The notes beneath the pieces were generated by a model. The model was given only the letters and a program-made list of their open reading frames with translations, searched no databases and was not told the origin of the DNA. The position numbers and the translations under genes were made by a program. This document shows, piece by piece, positions 1 through 5,903 of a stretch of 9,632 bases of DNA. The first letter of the stretch is position 1, and every line of letters begins with the position of its first letter. This DNA comes from Armatimonadota bacterium. GTDB lineage: Bacteria; Armatimonadota; Fimbriimonadia; Fimbriimonadales; ATM1. Where the stretch lies: NCBI GenBank assembly GCA_003695835.1, contig RFHN01000089.1, forward strand, positions 1-9,632, read 5' to 3'.

Positions 1-2
1 AG

Positions 3-314
3 GTGGAAGGGGTTTCCCCGACGGAAAATCCTTCGACGCTGAAGTTCGTGTTGGAAGCGGGTCAGTCTGGGACTCCGGTTCTTCAGCGCATCGAGCTGTT
101 CAACTTCCAATCGAACCAGTGGGAGATGCTCGATGAGCGGACGGCTCCGTTTGCGGACACTACGGTGACGGTGGTGGTTTCGGGGAACGCGTCGCGGTTC
201 GTACAGGCGGGAACCCGGTTGATGCGTGCCCGGATCGGATACCACGACCGTGGCGTTACGTTCGTGAGCTGGGGCGCGCGTTACGATCTGACGAAGTGGG
301 AGGTCGGAGGCTAA
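3..314 (+). CDS. C-terminal fragment of a probably exported beta-rich protein (5' end outside window)
   Basis: The open frame enters from the left edge and ends at TAA 312-314, leaving 103 codons. A GTG is the first codon, but nothing marks it as a real start, and the gene very likely begins upstream. The fragment alternates hydrophobic and polar residues as in a beta-sandwich. Its end (RFVQAGTRLMRARIGYHD, then GVTFVSWGARYDLTKW) resembles a C-terminal domain I recall at the ends of secreted, repeat-bearing proteins in Armatimonadota-like genomes, where a similar 'FV.PGTR.MRARV...RIDQVVW' pattern recurs. No catalytic motif, transmembrane segment or sorting signal is visible. The role is unknown; surface or secreted location is inferred from that resemblance only. 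The stop codon overlaps the stop of the convergent dehydrogenase gene. Confidence 0.75.
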   Translation: MEGVSPTENPSTLKFVLEAGQSGTPVLQRIELFNFQSNQWEMLDERTAPFADTTVTVVVSGNASRFVQAGTRLMRARIGYHDRGVTFVSWGARYDLTKWEVGG

Positions 315-1264
315 GAGCTGGGGGAGGCGACGGCCTCGCGAATCAGCTCGACCGTCCTCTGCCGGAGTCGCGTGAGCGCCTCCCGGGTGTAGAAGGCCAT
401 GTGCGGCGTAACGATCACGCGGGGGTGCGACATGAGCCGCCGATTCGCCTCGAGGACCTCCGCTTGGTCCGGTTGAGCAGGGACGCTGCCACGCAGGACC
501 TCCTCGTATTCCAAGACGTCCAGTCCTGCCGCGGCGACGATTCCCGACTCCAAAGCCTCGATCAATGAAGGCGCGTGCACGACGCCTCCGCGAGCGGTGT
601 TGACGAGCAGGCATCCTCGCTGGAGTTGAGCGAAAGTTTCCGAATTCAGCAGGTACCGAGTGGCCTTTACGAGCGGACAGCACAGCACCAGCGCCTCGGC
701 TTGGGAGAGGCCTTCCCGGAGGGTCACATAGGAAACACCGGTTTCCGGCCTCTGGGCCGGGTCCACGCCGAGGACGCGCATCCCCACCCCCTCTGCCATG
801 CGGGCAAACCGTTCGCCGATCGCGCCGACGCCGATGACCACTGCGGTCTTTCCAGCGAGGTCGCTGCCGAGCAGTCCCGCCAACTCGTATCGTCCCTCGC
901 GAGTCGTGGCGATCGCGTCCTGGAGTCTTCTTGCGATCGCGAAGAGAAGCAGCAACGTGTGTTCGGCAACGGTCTGCGCGCCATAGTCTGGAACGTTCCG
1001 AACGAGGACGCCGCGCCTCTCCGCCGCCCCGACGTCAATATGGTCCAGTCCGGTAGACCGCGTGACGATAACCCGAAGCCTTGGCATCTTTCGAAGCGCC
1101 TCTTCGTCCACCCGACTATGCACCTGAATGGAGAGAACTTCCACATCCTGCACGTCGCCGCATTCAGCGAGTGTCTCGGATGTCGTGGTTAGGGCATCGC
1201 TCGGAAAGGCGCGGCGGAAGAACTCGGCGTCGTCCTCTTTGCATTCCGTAAACAAGAGTCGCAC
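311..1264 (-). CDS. D-2-hydroxyacid dehydrogenase, NAD-dependent (D-lactate dehydrogenase-like)
   Basis: This 317-aa enzyme belongs to the D-isomer-specific 2-hydroxyacid dehydrogenases, which interconvert 2-keto acids and D-2-hydroxy acids with NAD(H) in the cytoplasm. Visible features are the Rossmann glycine motif GVGAIG at 145-150, followed by an acidic residue (D168) that favours NAD; the catalytic Arg in NTARGG (R225); the catalytic Glu in GLDVLEYEE (about E254); and the catalytic His in TPHMAFYT (H288). The 'HMAFYT' ending and the LDVLEYEE context are closer to D-lactate dehydrogenases than to phosphoglycerate dehydrogenases, and there is no C-terminal ACT domain. Length is usual for the family. 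The start is GTG 1264, giving MRLLFTE, a normal family beginning. No Shine-Dalgarno is present, but TAGAAT lies six bases upstream. The gene follows the TIM-barrel gene by 24 bases and may be co-transcribed or have its own promoter. Substrate cannot be told. Confidence 0.9.
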   Translation of the reverse strand: MRLLFTECKEDDAEFFRRAFPSDALTTTSETLAECGDVQDVEVLSIQVHSRVDEEALRKMPRLRVIVTRSTGLDHIDVGAAERRGVLVRNVPDYGAQTVAEHTLLLLFAIARRLQDAIATTREGRYELAGLLGSDLAGKTAVVIGVGAIGERFARMAEGVGMRVLGVDPAQRPETGVSYVTLREGLSQAEALVLCCPLVKATRYLLNSETFAQLQRGCLLVNTARGGVVHAPSLIEALESGIVAAAGLDVLEYEEVLRGSVPAQPDQAEVLEANRRLMSHPRVIVTPHMAFYTREALTRLRQRTVELIREAVASPSS

Positions 1265-1270
1265 GGTGCG

Positions 1271-1276
1271 ATTCTA
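1271..1276 (-). promoter_or_regulatory. Candidate -10 box (TAGAAT) for leaderless dehydrogenase mRNA
   Basis: On the minus strand TAGAAT is followed by exactly six bases and then the GTG start at 1264. There is no Shine-Dalgarno in the 24-base gap. The same TANNNT-N6-start spacing occurs at three other genes here. No good -35 hexamer is visible. Transcription starting at or next to the GTG is inferred. Confidence 0.45.
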
Positions 1277-1288
1277 CCGGTGGTCATT

Positions 1289-2530
1289 TCAAGACGAATC
1301 TCGGAACGATCGTCGCAACGCCTCTCCCATACCATATTCCTCGATTTGTTCCGCGCAAAAAACGACGATACCGTCGGGCTGGGACTCCTCGATCGTCCGA
1401 ACGACGTCCCGAACCTTGGAATCGGGGTAAGGGCCGTTTGGCTCTTCCTTGAACAGGAAGTTGATTGCAAACCCAATCCAGAGTTGTTCGAAGCCCGCCG
1501 CCCATCGCTTCTGAAGGCCGATAGTTTCTCGGAGAAGCGCAAGATACTGCTCGAAGGTACCAGGGAAGTGATCGCGGTAGTCCATCGGCGCGCAGATGTC
1601 CACGTGGGGTGGAAATCGGCGCCAGTCCTGGCCGATAAAGCGCCCGCTGTGGATAGGATTTTTGAAAAAAGCTCCTGAAATCTTCATCGTTGAGGCGACG
1701 GAGCGGACGGCTTCTGCGCATTCGCGAACGAAGCGGAGGATCGCCTCGACGCGGAACGTGTAGAAGAAGTAGTCGAGGTCGCGTCGCCCGCCGGCGAAGA
1801 ACCCACCCTCCAGAAGGAACCTCGCACGCTCCGCGCGAGACCACTTCTGCCACCCTTCCGGCAGAACGCGTGGGCTTGGCTCCCAGTGCGCCTCCAGGTA
1901 CGGGCGATCGTAAAGCTCGTGCTCGAACCGCTCGTTCCGGTAGGTCTCGCTCGCGTAGACCGCCCAACGAGGGATTTCTTCGAGACAGGAATCGCAGAAG
2001 CAGTACTGATCCGGCGCCAGGTCCCCTGGGTAGCGGACGTAGTCGTGGTGCACCGCCTCCACAGGATAGCGCTTCGCAAACTCCTGGTACAGTGGGATGA
2101 GCCATTGGTCGGCGTAGCCCGGACGCTGCGCGGGGCACATCCAAACGCAACCAAATCGTTTGCCGCGAAGAGTCTCGTCTGCCGTCGTGCGACCGTGCGG
2201 ATCCCTCATCGCCCACTCGGGGTGGGTACGAAACGCAGCGCCGTTTTCGCCTTCAAAGAAGTCGATGAACCATGCATGGACTCTCATGCCCACGCGCTCA
2301 CACTCTTCCATCAGGACCAGCGGGAGATCGAAATCCTGATACGCTTCGTGGCTGGCTTCCGGAATCACTTCGCTCCGCCAGCAAGCTCTGCCTAAGCCAT
2401 CTTTCAGATTCGGCAGGATGAGATTGAATCCAAGGTCGACGAGGCGGGATACTCTCTCGCGAACGTCGGCTCTCGATCGCCCGAGGAATCCAGCGCCACA
2501 CCACACGCCCCGCGTGCGCAAGTTGCCCAT
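1289..2530 (-). CDS. Glycoside-hydrolase-like TIM-barrel protein (GHL type), cytoplasmic
   Basis: A 413-aa protein with no signal peptide. Motifs fit the hypothetical glycosyl-hydrolase (GHL10/GHL6-like) families. The N-terminal strand and helix GVWCGAGFLGRSRADVRERVSRLVDLGFN (residues 8-36, given in outline) are followed by a barrel strand GMRVHAWFIDFF at 81-92, then EAVHHDYVRYPGD at 158-170, the usual 'H-DY-RYP' strand of these families. A cysteine group C177-x-C179-x2-C182 follows directly, as is common in related putative hydrolases. A late strand DICAPMDYRDHFPGT lies at 311-325. These enzymes are predicted to act on carbohydrates, but most are uncharacterised and no substrate can be assigned. 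The ATG at 2530 is preceded by no Shine-Dalgarno; a TAGAAT box lies nine bases upstream. The dehydrogenase follows 24 bases downstream, suggesting a shared route for a sugar-derived acid. That link is inference. The family call is fairly sure, the function is not. Confidence 0.82.
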   Translation of the reverse strand: MGNLRTRGVWCGAGFLGRSRADVRERVSRLVDLGFNLILPNLKDGLGRACWRSEVIPEASHEAYQDFDLPLVLMEECERVGMRVHAWFIDFFEGENGAAFRTHPEWAMRDPHGRTTADETLRGKRFGCVWMCPAQRPGYADQWLIPLYQEFAKRYPVEAVHHDYVRYPGDLAPDQYCFCDSCLEEIPRWAVYASETYRNERFEHELYDRPYLEAHWEPSPRVLPEGWQKWSRAERARFLLEGGFFAGGRRDLDYFFYTFRVEAILRFVRECAEAVRSVASTMKISGAFFKNPIHSGRFIGQDWRRFPPHVDICAPMDYRDHFPGTFEQYLALLRETIGLQKRWAAGFEQLWIGFAINFLFKEEPNGPYPDSKVRDVVRTIEESQPDGIVVFCAEQIEEYGMGEALRRSFRDSS

Positions 2531-2536
2531 CAGAGG

Positions 2537-2554
2537 CCGATTCTATCGAATCGG
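2537..2554. repeat. Perfect 7-bp inverted repeat in divergent promoter region (candidate operator)
   Basis: CCGATTC and GAATCGG flank a four-base spacer TATC, forming an 18-base dyad in the 73-base gap between two divergent genes. It overlaps the candidate -10 of the minus-strand gene, a position typical of a repressor site. It could also fold as a small hairpin, or be chance. Confidence 0.4.
2540..2545 (-). promoter_or_regulatory. Candidate -10 box (TAGAAT) for the TIM-barrel gene
   Basis: TAGAAT on the minus strand lies nine bases before ATG 2530, which would give a leader of only two or three bases. It sits inside the inverted repeat at 2537-2554. The hexamer is the same as that before the next gene in the operon (1271-1276). 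No convincing -35 is seen. Confidence 0.35.
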
Positions 2555-2563
2555 GGCTGAGGG

Positions 2564-2569
2564 TAATCT
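2564..2569 (+). promoter_or_regulatory. Weak candidate -10 (TAATCT) for the SnoaL-like gene
   Basis: TAATCT lies 34 bases before the GTG at 2604, leaving room for a leader that contains the strong Shine-Dalgarno. A hexamer 17 bases upstream (TTCTAT) matches the -35 consensus poorly. It is offered only because the gene must have a promoter in this short gap, unless it is read from elsewhere. Confidence 0.25.
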
Positions 2570-2592
2570 TGAACCACGCAGCGCCGTGCTGC

Positions 2593-2600
2593 AGGAGGAG
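2593..2600 (+). promoter_or_regulatory. Strong Shine-Dalgarno deciding the GTG 2604 start
   Basis: AGGAGGAG ends three bases before GTG 2604; the core GGAGG is five bases from it. This moves the start well inside the longer open frame, and the resulting N-terminus matches the fold. Confidence 0.75.
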
Positions 2601-2603
2601 AAT

Positions 2604-3002
2604 GTGAACCATCTACAACGAGTGGGGGCCATATATTCGGCCTTTGGGCGGGGTGACGTAGCTGACATCTTGGAACACCTTGCCGAAGATGTGGACTGGG
2701 AGTACGGCGCGTCTGCCTCAGACGTGCCCTGGCTCCAAAATCGGCAAGGCCGCCAGGGAGCACGCGAGTTCTTTGCGAGCCTTGCTGGCATGGAGATCCA
2801 CCATTTTGTCGTTAAAGACCTGCTTGTGTCAGACGACTTGGTCGTCGCATTGGTGGATATTGATTTCACGGTGCGGGAAACCGGCAAGCGTGTGGTTCAA
2901 GTTGACGAGGCTCACATATGGCGGTTCAATGAAGACGGGCTCGTAAGCCGGTTTTGCCATCGTCTGGACACGTTAGCTCACCAAAGAGCCATCGAGAGTT
3001 GA
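2604..3002 (+). CDS. SnoaL-like / NTF2-like small protein
   Basis: A 132-aa protein of the nuclear transport factor 2 fold, SnoaL-like branch. The layout is typical: an N-terminal helix with YSAFGRGDVADILEHLAED at residues 11-29 and its W-containing continuation, a central helix around GAREFFASLAGMEIHHF, and then the curved beta-sheet strands ending in DEAHIWRFNEDGLVSRFCHR. Members bind small hydrophobic ligands or act as isomerases and hydrolases; many have no known role, and no substrate is visible here. The start is set by the Shine-Dalgarno AGGAGGAG at 2593-2600, next to GTG 2604. The frame stays open for 186 bases further upstream, but that extension runs antisense through the divergent gene and has no such site. 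A nearby ATG at 2602 is followed at once by TGA and cannot be used. The downstream ABM-like gene is on the same strand and may be co-transcribed. Confidence 0.85.
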   Translation: MNHLQRVGAIYSAFGRGDVADILEHLAEDVDWEYGASASDVPWLQNRQGRQGAREFFASLAGMEIHHFVVKDLLVSDDLVVALVDIDFTVRETGKRVVQVDEAHIWRFNEDGLVSRFCHRLDTLAHQRAIES

Positions 3003-3082
3003 AACTCGGGGTATGCTCGACCAGGGGCTGGAGATCTGCCCGTAGGGTTGGTCTATCGGTTCTTCAAGGAGGGTAATGAACC

Positions 3083-3361
3083 ATGTCAACAGTAGTGGCT
3101 ATTTTCGACGTGCCGGGGATGTCATCGGCTCAGTACGACCAAGTGATTCGAGACTTGGATGCTGCAGGCGCCGGGAGCCCGACGGGCCGACTGCATCACG
3201 TCGCCTCACCGAAGGAGGGCGGCTGGCTGGTCATAGACGTTTGGGACTCTGCTCAGAGCCTCGGCAAATTCGCCGAGGTCTTGGTTCCTATTCTGCAAAA
3301 GGCGGGAGTCAACCCGGTCGCGCCGCTCGTGTATCCCGTCCACAGCATGATCGCGCCGTAG
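3083..3361 (+). CDS. Small ABM-like (dimeric alpha/beta-barrel) conserved protein
   Basis: A 92-aa protein. It begins with a beta strand (STVVAIFDVPG), followed by a helix containing SAQYDQVIRDLDAAG, then RLHHVASPKEGGWLVIDVWDS, a helix with LGKFAEVLVPILQKAG, and a final strand APLVYPVHSMIAP. This strand and helix order and the 'H-VA-P-EGGW-V-D-W-S' signature match small conserved proteins with an antibiotic-biosynthesis-monooxygenase-like ferredoxin fold. Most of these have no proven reaction. AAGGAGGG at 3066-3073 lies nine bases before ATG 3083. Another ATG at 3076 is nearer the site, but its frame gives an arginine-rich, unstructured product and is a shadow. The gene lies 80 bases after the SnoaL-like gene on the same strand. 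The pair may act on one small molecule, but nothing proves it. Confidence 0.83.
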   Translation: MSTVVAIFDVPGMSSAQYDQVIRDLDAAGAGSPTGRLHHVASPKEGGWLVIDVWDSAQSLGKFAEVLVPILQKAGVNPVAPLVYPVHSMIAP

Positions 3362-3388
3362 GGGTGCCCGCTGGGCCACCTCGCTAAG

Positions 3389-3405
3389 CGACTCCTCTGG
3401 AGTCG
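3389..3405. terminator. Hairpin between convergent genes (possible bidirectional terminator)
   Basis: CGACTCC and GGAGTCG form a perfect 7-bp stem with a three-base loop, 28 bases after the ABM-like stop and 21 bases before the end of the convergent Fe-S gene. No T-run follows on either strand, so intrinsic termination is not assured. Confidence 0.4.
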
Positions 3406-3426
3406 GCGTCTGCTTGCCGCACTCCG

Positions 3427-5463
3427 TTACGGCGGCGGCAGGGAAGGGTCTCTTCTCCGAAGCCGATCGTAAAGCGCGAGCGCCTCGCGAGTGTCTCCCC
3501 TCGCGTCGTAGAGAAAGACGAGTTTGTACCACGAGGCGACGTCATCCGGTTCGGACCGCGCAAGCTCGCGGATTCGGTCTTCCAGCAATCCGGCATCCTT
3601 GCAGGCCTGCGCCCAACGTCGCAGCAAGCTTGGGACCAGCGGCTTTCCTTGGATCATTTCGTCGAGGATCTGGAGGGCTTCGGCGTGCAGGCCGCCCGCC
3701 TTCGCCATGTCCGCGGCGAGCAGGCCGATTTCTCCCGTCTGGTCTTCTCTCAAGAGCGGCCGAAGCGCCTCGACGGCTTCCTTGTAGCGTCCGGCTTCGG
3801 CATAGATAATTGCAAGATTTCGACGAAAAACCACACTTTTCGTGTCCAAGCCGAGCGCTTTCTCCGCCTCCGCAATCGCTTTGTCGTGCTCGCCAAGGTC
3901 CGCGAGAACCAGGGCGAGGCGCGAGCGGGCTGCGGCGTCGCTGGGCTCGTGTCGAAGGTAGATTTCGAGCTCGCGGGCAGCCTCGGCCTTCTTGCCCATT
4001 TGGAGGTAGGCGTCGCCCAGCAAGGAATGCGCCCCGACGAGACTCGGATTGCGTCGCAGCGCGCTCCGAAGCCACGACACAGCCTCTTCAGGCTCGCCGA
4101 GGTAGGACAGGACGTTGCCCAGTTTGTATTCCCATTCTGCGACGGGAAAGAGACCGTGGGCGATCAACCACTCATAGCCCGCCTTGGCGGATTCGGCGAA
4201 CGTCTTCGCTTCCTCCGGGCTGCCTTCCCGGTACAGTCGGTCTGCCGCGGCGAGCGCGGCTTCTGCTTCGTGTGTGCGATATTGTATGACGAGAGAGTGT
4301 GCGAGGAACACGGTCAGCATCGCCATCGCGACCCCCCAGAGCGCGCCTGCCTTGGTCCATTTCCCCGTGCGCTTGAGTTGCAATCGCTGAACCCGCACGT
4401 GAGGCATGTAAAACATCCTCGCGGTCTGAACCAGCAGGACGGCCGAGATGCCCGCAAGCCCGAGAGAAAGCAGGAACGGGATCGCGCCGTACAACCCGCG
4501 GTAGATATAGAGCAGCAGCAGAAACAGTGCGACGAGGGCGATCTCTTCCGGCATCGAGAAGTCGTACTTGACCTTCGGCCTCTGAGCTGGTTTGGTTGCG
4601 GCCTCGGCGCGGATTCCACCAAACCCGAAGTACAGCGCTCCGTTCGGACAGACGCTCACGCAGTCCATACACTTCATGCAACCCGGATCCTGCACCATGC
4701 GGTACAGCGCCACCTCTTCGTGAACGCGCACGTTCGAAGTGCAAACAGCCGTGCAATGCCCACACCCGTTGCATGCGTCGGTTACACGAATCCTTCCCGG
4801 AGCGATCCGATCCGCCAGCCCAAAGAACGCTCCGTAAGGACACCCGTAAGTGCAGAACCCCTTGTTGCCAAGCAGTAGGACAATCAGGAACCCGCAGACC
4901 GCAAACGTCAGCAGCGTGATCTGCCAGTTCGGAAACGTCGCCCAGAAATCTTCTGTGTAAAAATGATAAACGATCCGAGGGAACGGCTTGCCCTCATAGA
5001 CGCGAAGCACCTGCGGCCAAACGAACATGTAAAACGCCGCAAAAAGGGGAACGAAGATCAGCAACCGAGACCGGAATGGGTGGGGTCGAATGCCCAACTT
5101 CCTCAGCACCCATCCGCACAGATCCTGGTACGCGACGAGGTGGCAGGCCCAACCGCAGAAGAACCGCCCGAACACCATCGTTGCGAGGATCGCAAGCAGG
5201 AAGAACACGAAGCCCGCGTTCAGATAGCCGAGCTCCAGCGTCTGCATCGCCTCGCTCGGTTCCACAGGCGTCAGCGCGCGCCCCTTGATCGCCCACCACG
5301 CGACGTGGGCGGCAATCAGAAGATGCACGAAGATCAACGTAGCCGCCCGCCACACGCCGCGCTTCGAACCGCGGATCGGCCCGCAGTCGATGCGATGCCG
5401 TTCTTGAACCGTGGGTTTCTTGGGGCGCGCTTGGGCGACTTGCTGGCGCGACACTCGAGACAC
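3427..5463 (-). CDS. Polytopic membrane 4Fe-4S ferredoxin (NapH/NosR/CcoG-like) fused to TPR domain
   Basis: A 678-aa fusion. Residues 1-395 form a membrane electron-transfer module. Hydrophobic helices lie near 39-59, 82-98, 133-150, 182-200, 308-329, 331-349 and 373-395. Between them are FCGWACH (C103, C107), FCTYGCPYG (C204, C208), and two ferredoxin motifs, CxxCxxCxxxC at 231-241 and 262-272. The paired membrane Cys motifs are characteristic of the NapH/NosR/RdxA family, which passes electrons across or along the membrane. Residues about 445-673 form five or six TPR-like units (for example GNVLSYLGEPEEAVSWLRSAL and GDAYLQMGKKAEAARELEIYL), which bind partner proteins. Two family prolines are replaced: His after C107 and Thr after C241. 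The start is GTG 5463; an in-frame stop lies five codons upstream, and CATAAT precedes it by 11 bases without a Shine-Dalgarno. No redox partner gene is adjacent, so donor and acceptor are unknown. Confidence 0.87.
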   Translation of the reverse strand: MSRVSRQQVAQARPKKPTVQERHRIDCGPIRGSKRGVWRAATLIFVHLLIAAHVAWWAIKGRALTPVEPSEAMQTLELGYLNAGFVFFLLAILATMVFGRFFCGWACHLVAYQDLCGWVLRKLGIRPHPFRSRLLIFVPLFAAFYMFVWPQVLRVYEGKPFPRIVYHFYTEDFWATFPNWQITLLTFAVCGFLIVLLLGNKGFCTYGCPYGAFFGLADRIAPGRIRVTDACNGCGHCTAVCTSNVRVHEEVALYRMVQDPGCMKCMDCVSVCPNGALYFGFGGIRAEAATKPAQRPKVKYDFSMPEEIALVALFLLLLYIYRGLYGAIPFLLSLGLAGISAVLLVQTARMFYMPHVRVQRLQLKRTGKWTKAGALWGVAMAMLTVFLAHSLVIQYRTHEAEAALAAADRLYREGSPEEAKTFAESAKAGYEWLIAHGLFPVAEWEYKLGNVLSYLGEPEEAVSWLRSALRRNPSLVGAHSLLGDAYLQMGKKAEAARELEIYLRHEPSDAAARSRLALVLADLGEHDKAIAEAEKALGLDTKSVVFRRNLAIIYAEAGRYKEAVEALRPLLREDQTGEIGLLAADMAKAGGLHAEALQILDEMIQGKPLVPSLLRRWAQACKDAGLLEDRIRELARSEPDDVASWYKLVFLYDARGDTREALALYDRLRRRDPSLPPP

Positions 5464-5474
5464 GTCTGTGTTGA

Positions 5475-5480
5475 ATTATG
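5475..5480 (-). promoter_or_regulatory. Candidate -10 box (CATAAT) for the Fe-S/TPR gene
   Basis: CATAAT on the minus strand ends 11 bases before GTG 5463. No Shine-Dalgarno lies between them, so a leader of about four or five bases is predicted. The -35 region shows no clear match. Confidence 0.35.
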
Positions 5481-5546
5481 GCGCGAAAGAGTGTGCAGGC
5501 TACGGCAGCCCGCATCTGGAGCCCCTTAGAAACCGCAAGACCATGC

Positions 5547-5552
5547 TATCAT
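5547..5552 (+). promoter_or_regulatory. Candidate -10 box (TATCAT) for leaderless mRNA of the two-helix gene
   Basis: TATCAT is followed by six bases and then ATG 5559, with no Shine-Dalgarno. It would serve the small membrane protein and, by read-through, serC. It is the best match to consensus among the TANNNT-N6 boxes in this window. Confidence 0.5.
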
Positions 5553-5558
5553 ATCCCT

Positions 5559-5903
5559 ATGACTCCACTCCAAAGGGCCATCTTGTTGCTCGGGGCTGCG
5601 ACCTGCGCCTTGGCATGGCTCTTTCCGGATTCCGTCCTAACAGTCCCTTCCACAGAGTCAAGCCAATTCGAACTCGGCCGCCGCTATCGGTTCGCACCCG
5701 TCAGTCGAGAGGACAAGGCAGTGCCCGAGCTCGTTTTTCGGGTAGCGGAACAACTCAAGCTCGAGCGCCTCTATCCCTCGCCTGTCCCGATGCGCATGAT
5801 TGCCGATGGTGTGATGATCTTCGTCACAACGGTCCTGCTCACGCTGGCTGCCGCGCCTCGCTCTCGTGGGGTACCATCAAGCCGTGAAAGGGACACATCT
5901 TGA
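5559..5903 (+). CDS. Small two-helix membrane protein of unknown function
   Basis: I do not recognise this 114-aa protein. It begins with MTPLQR and then a hydrophobic segment at about 7-25 (AILLLGAATCALAWLF). A polar, probably extracytoplasmic stretch at 26-81 contains FELGRRYRFAPV. A second hydrophobic segment lies at about 82-99 (IADGVMIFVTTVLLTLAAA), followed by a short basic tail. Two positive clusters flank the helices, so both ends are predicted to lie in the cytoplasm. The frame is open upstream of ATG 5559, but that part runs toward the divergent Fe-S gene and lacks helices; the TATCAT box six bases before ATG supports this start. The gene overlaps the favoured serC start by 20 bases. 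It could be a real co-transcribed protein. With no family match it might be lineage-specific. Confidence 0.65.
   Translation: MTPLQRAILLLGAATCALAWLFPDSVLTVPSTESSQFELGRRYRFAPVSREDKAVPELVFRVAEQLKLERLYPSPVPMRMIADGVMIFVTTVLLTLAAAPRSRGVPSSRERDTS
5872..5877 (+). promoter_or_regulatory. Candidate -10 box (TACCAT) before serC
   Basis: TACCAT is followed by six bases and GTG 5884. It lies inside the upstream gene and no Shine-Dalgarno is present. It is weaker than the other boxes and could be chance, but it fits the shared spacing and helps choose among three in-frame serC starts. Confidence 0.35.

Noticed and set aside
1284..2216. Minus-strand open frame of 310 codons inside the barrel gene
   Set aside because: Arginine-rich, low-complexity product in a shifted frame. 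The overlapping frame has barrel motifs and a sensible start.
2418..2603. N-terminal extension of the SnoaL-like gene
   Set aside because: It is antisense to the start of the divergent gene, Arg/Pro-rich, and has no ribosome site; the strong Shine-Dalgarno points to GTG 2604.
3012..3017. TATGCT as a promoter for the ABM-like gene
   Set aside because: No -35 at a suitable distance and no other support. Co-transcription with the preceding gene is simpler.
3076..3387. Open frame from ATG 3076, nearer to the AAGGAGGG site
   Set aside because: Spacing is only two bases, and the product is Arg/Gly-rich without structure. The 3083 frame has the conserved fold.
3649..4878. Long plus-strand open frame of 409 codons antisense to the Fe-S/TPR gene
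   Set aside because: It is composition-driven: rich in Arg, Gln and His with no recognisable fold, while the opposite strand carries clear Cys motifs, membrane helices and TPR units.
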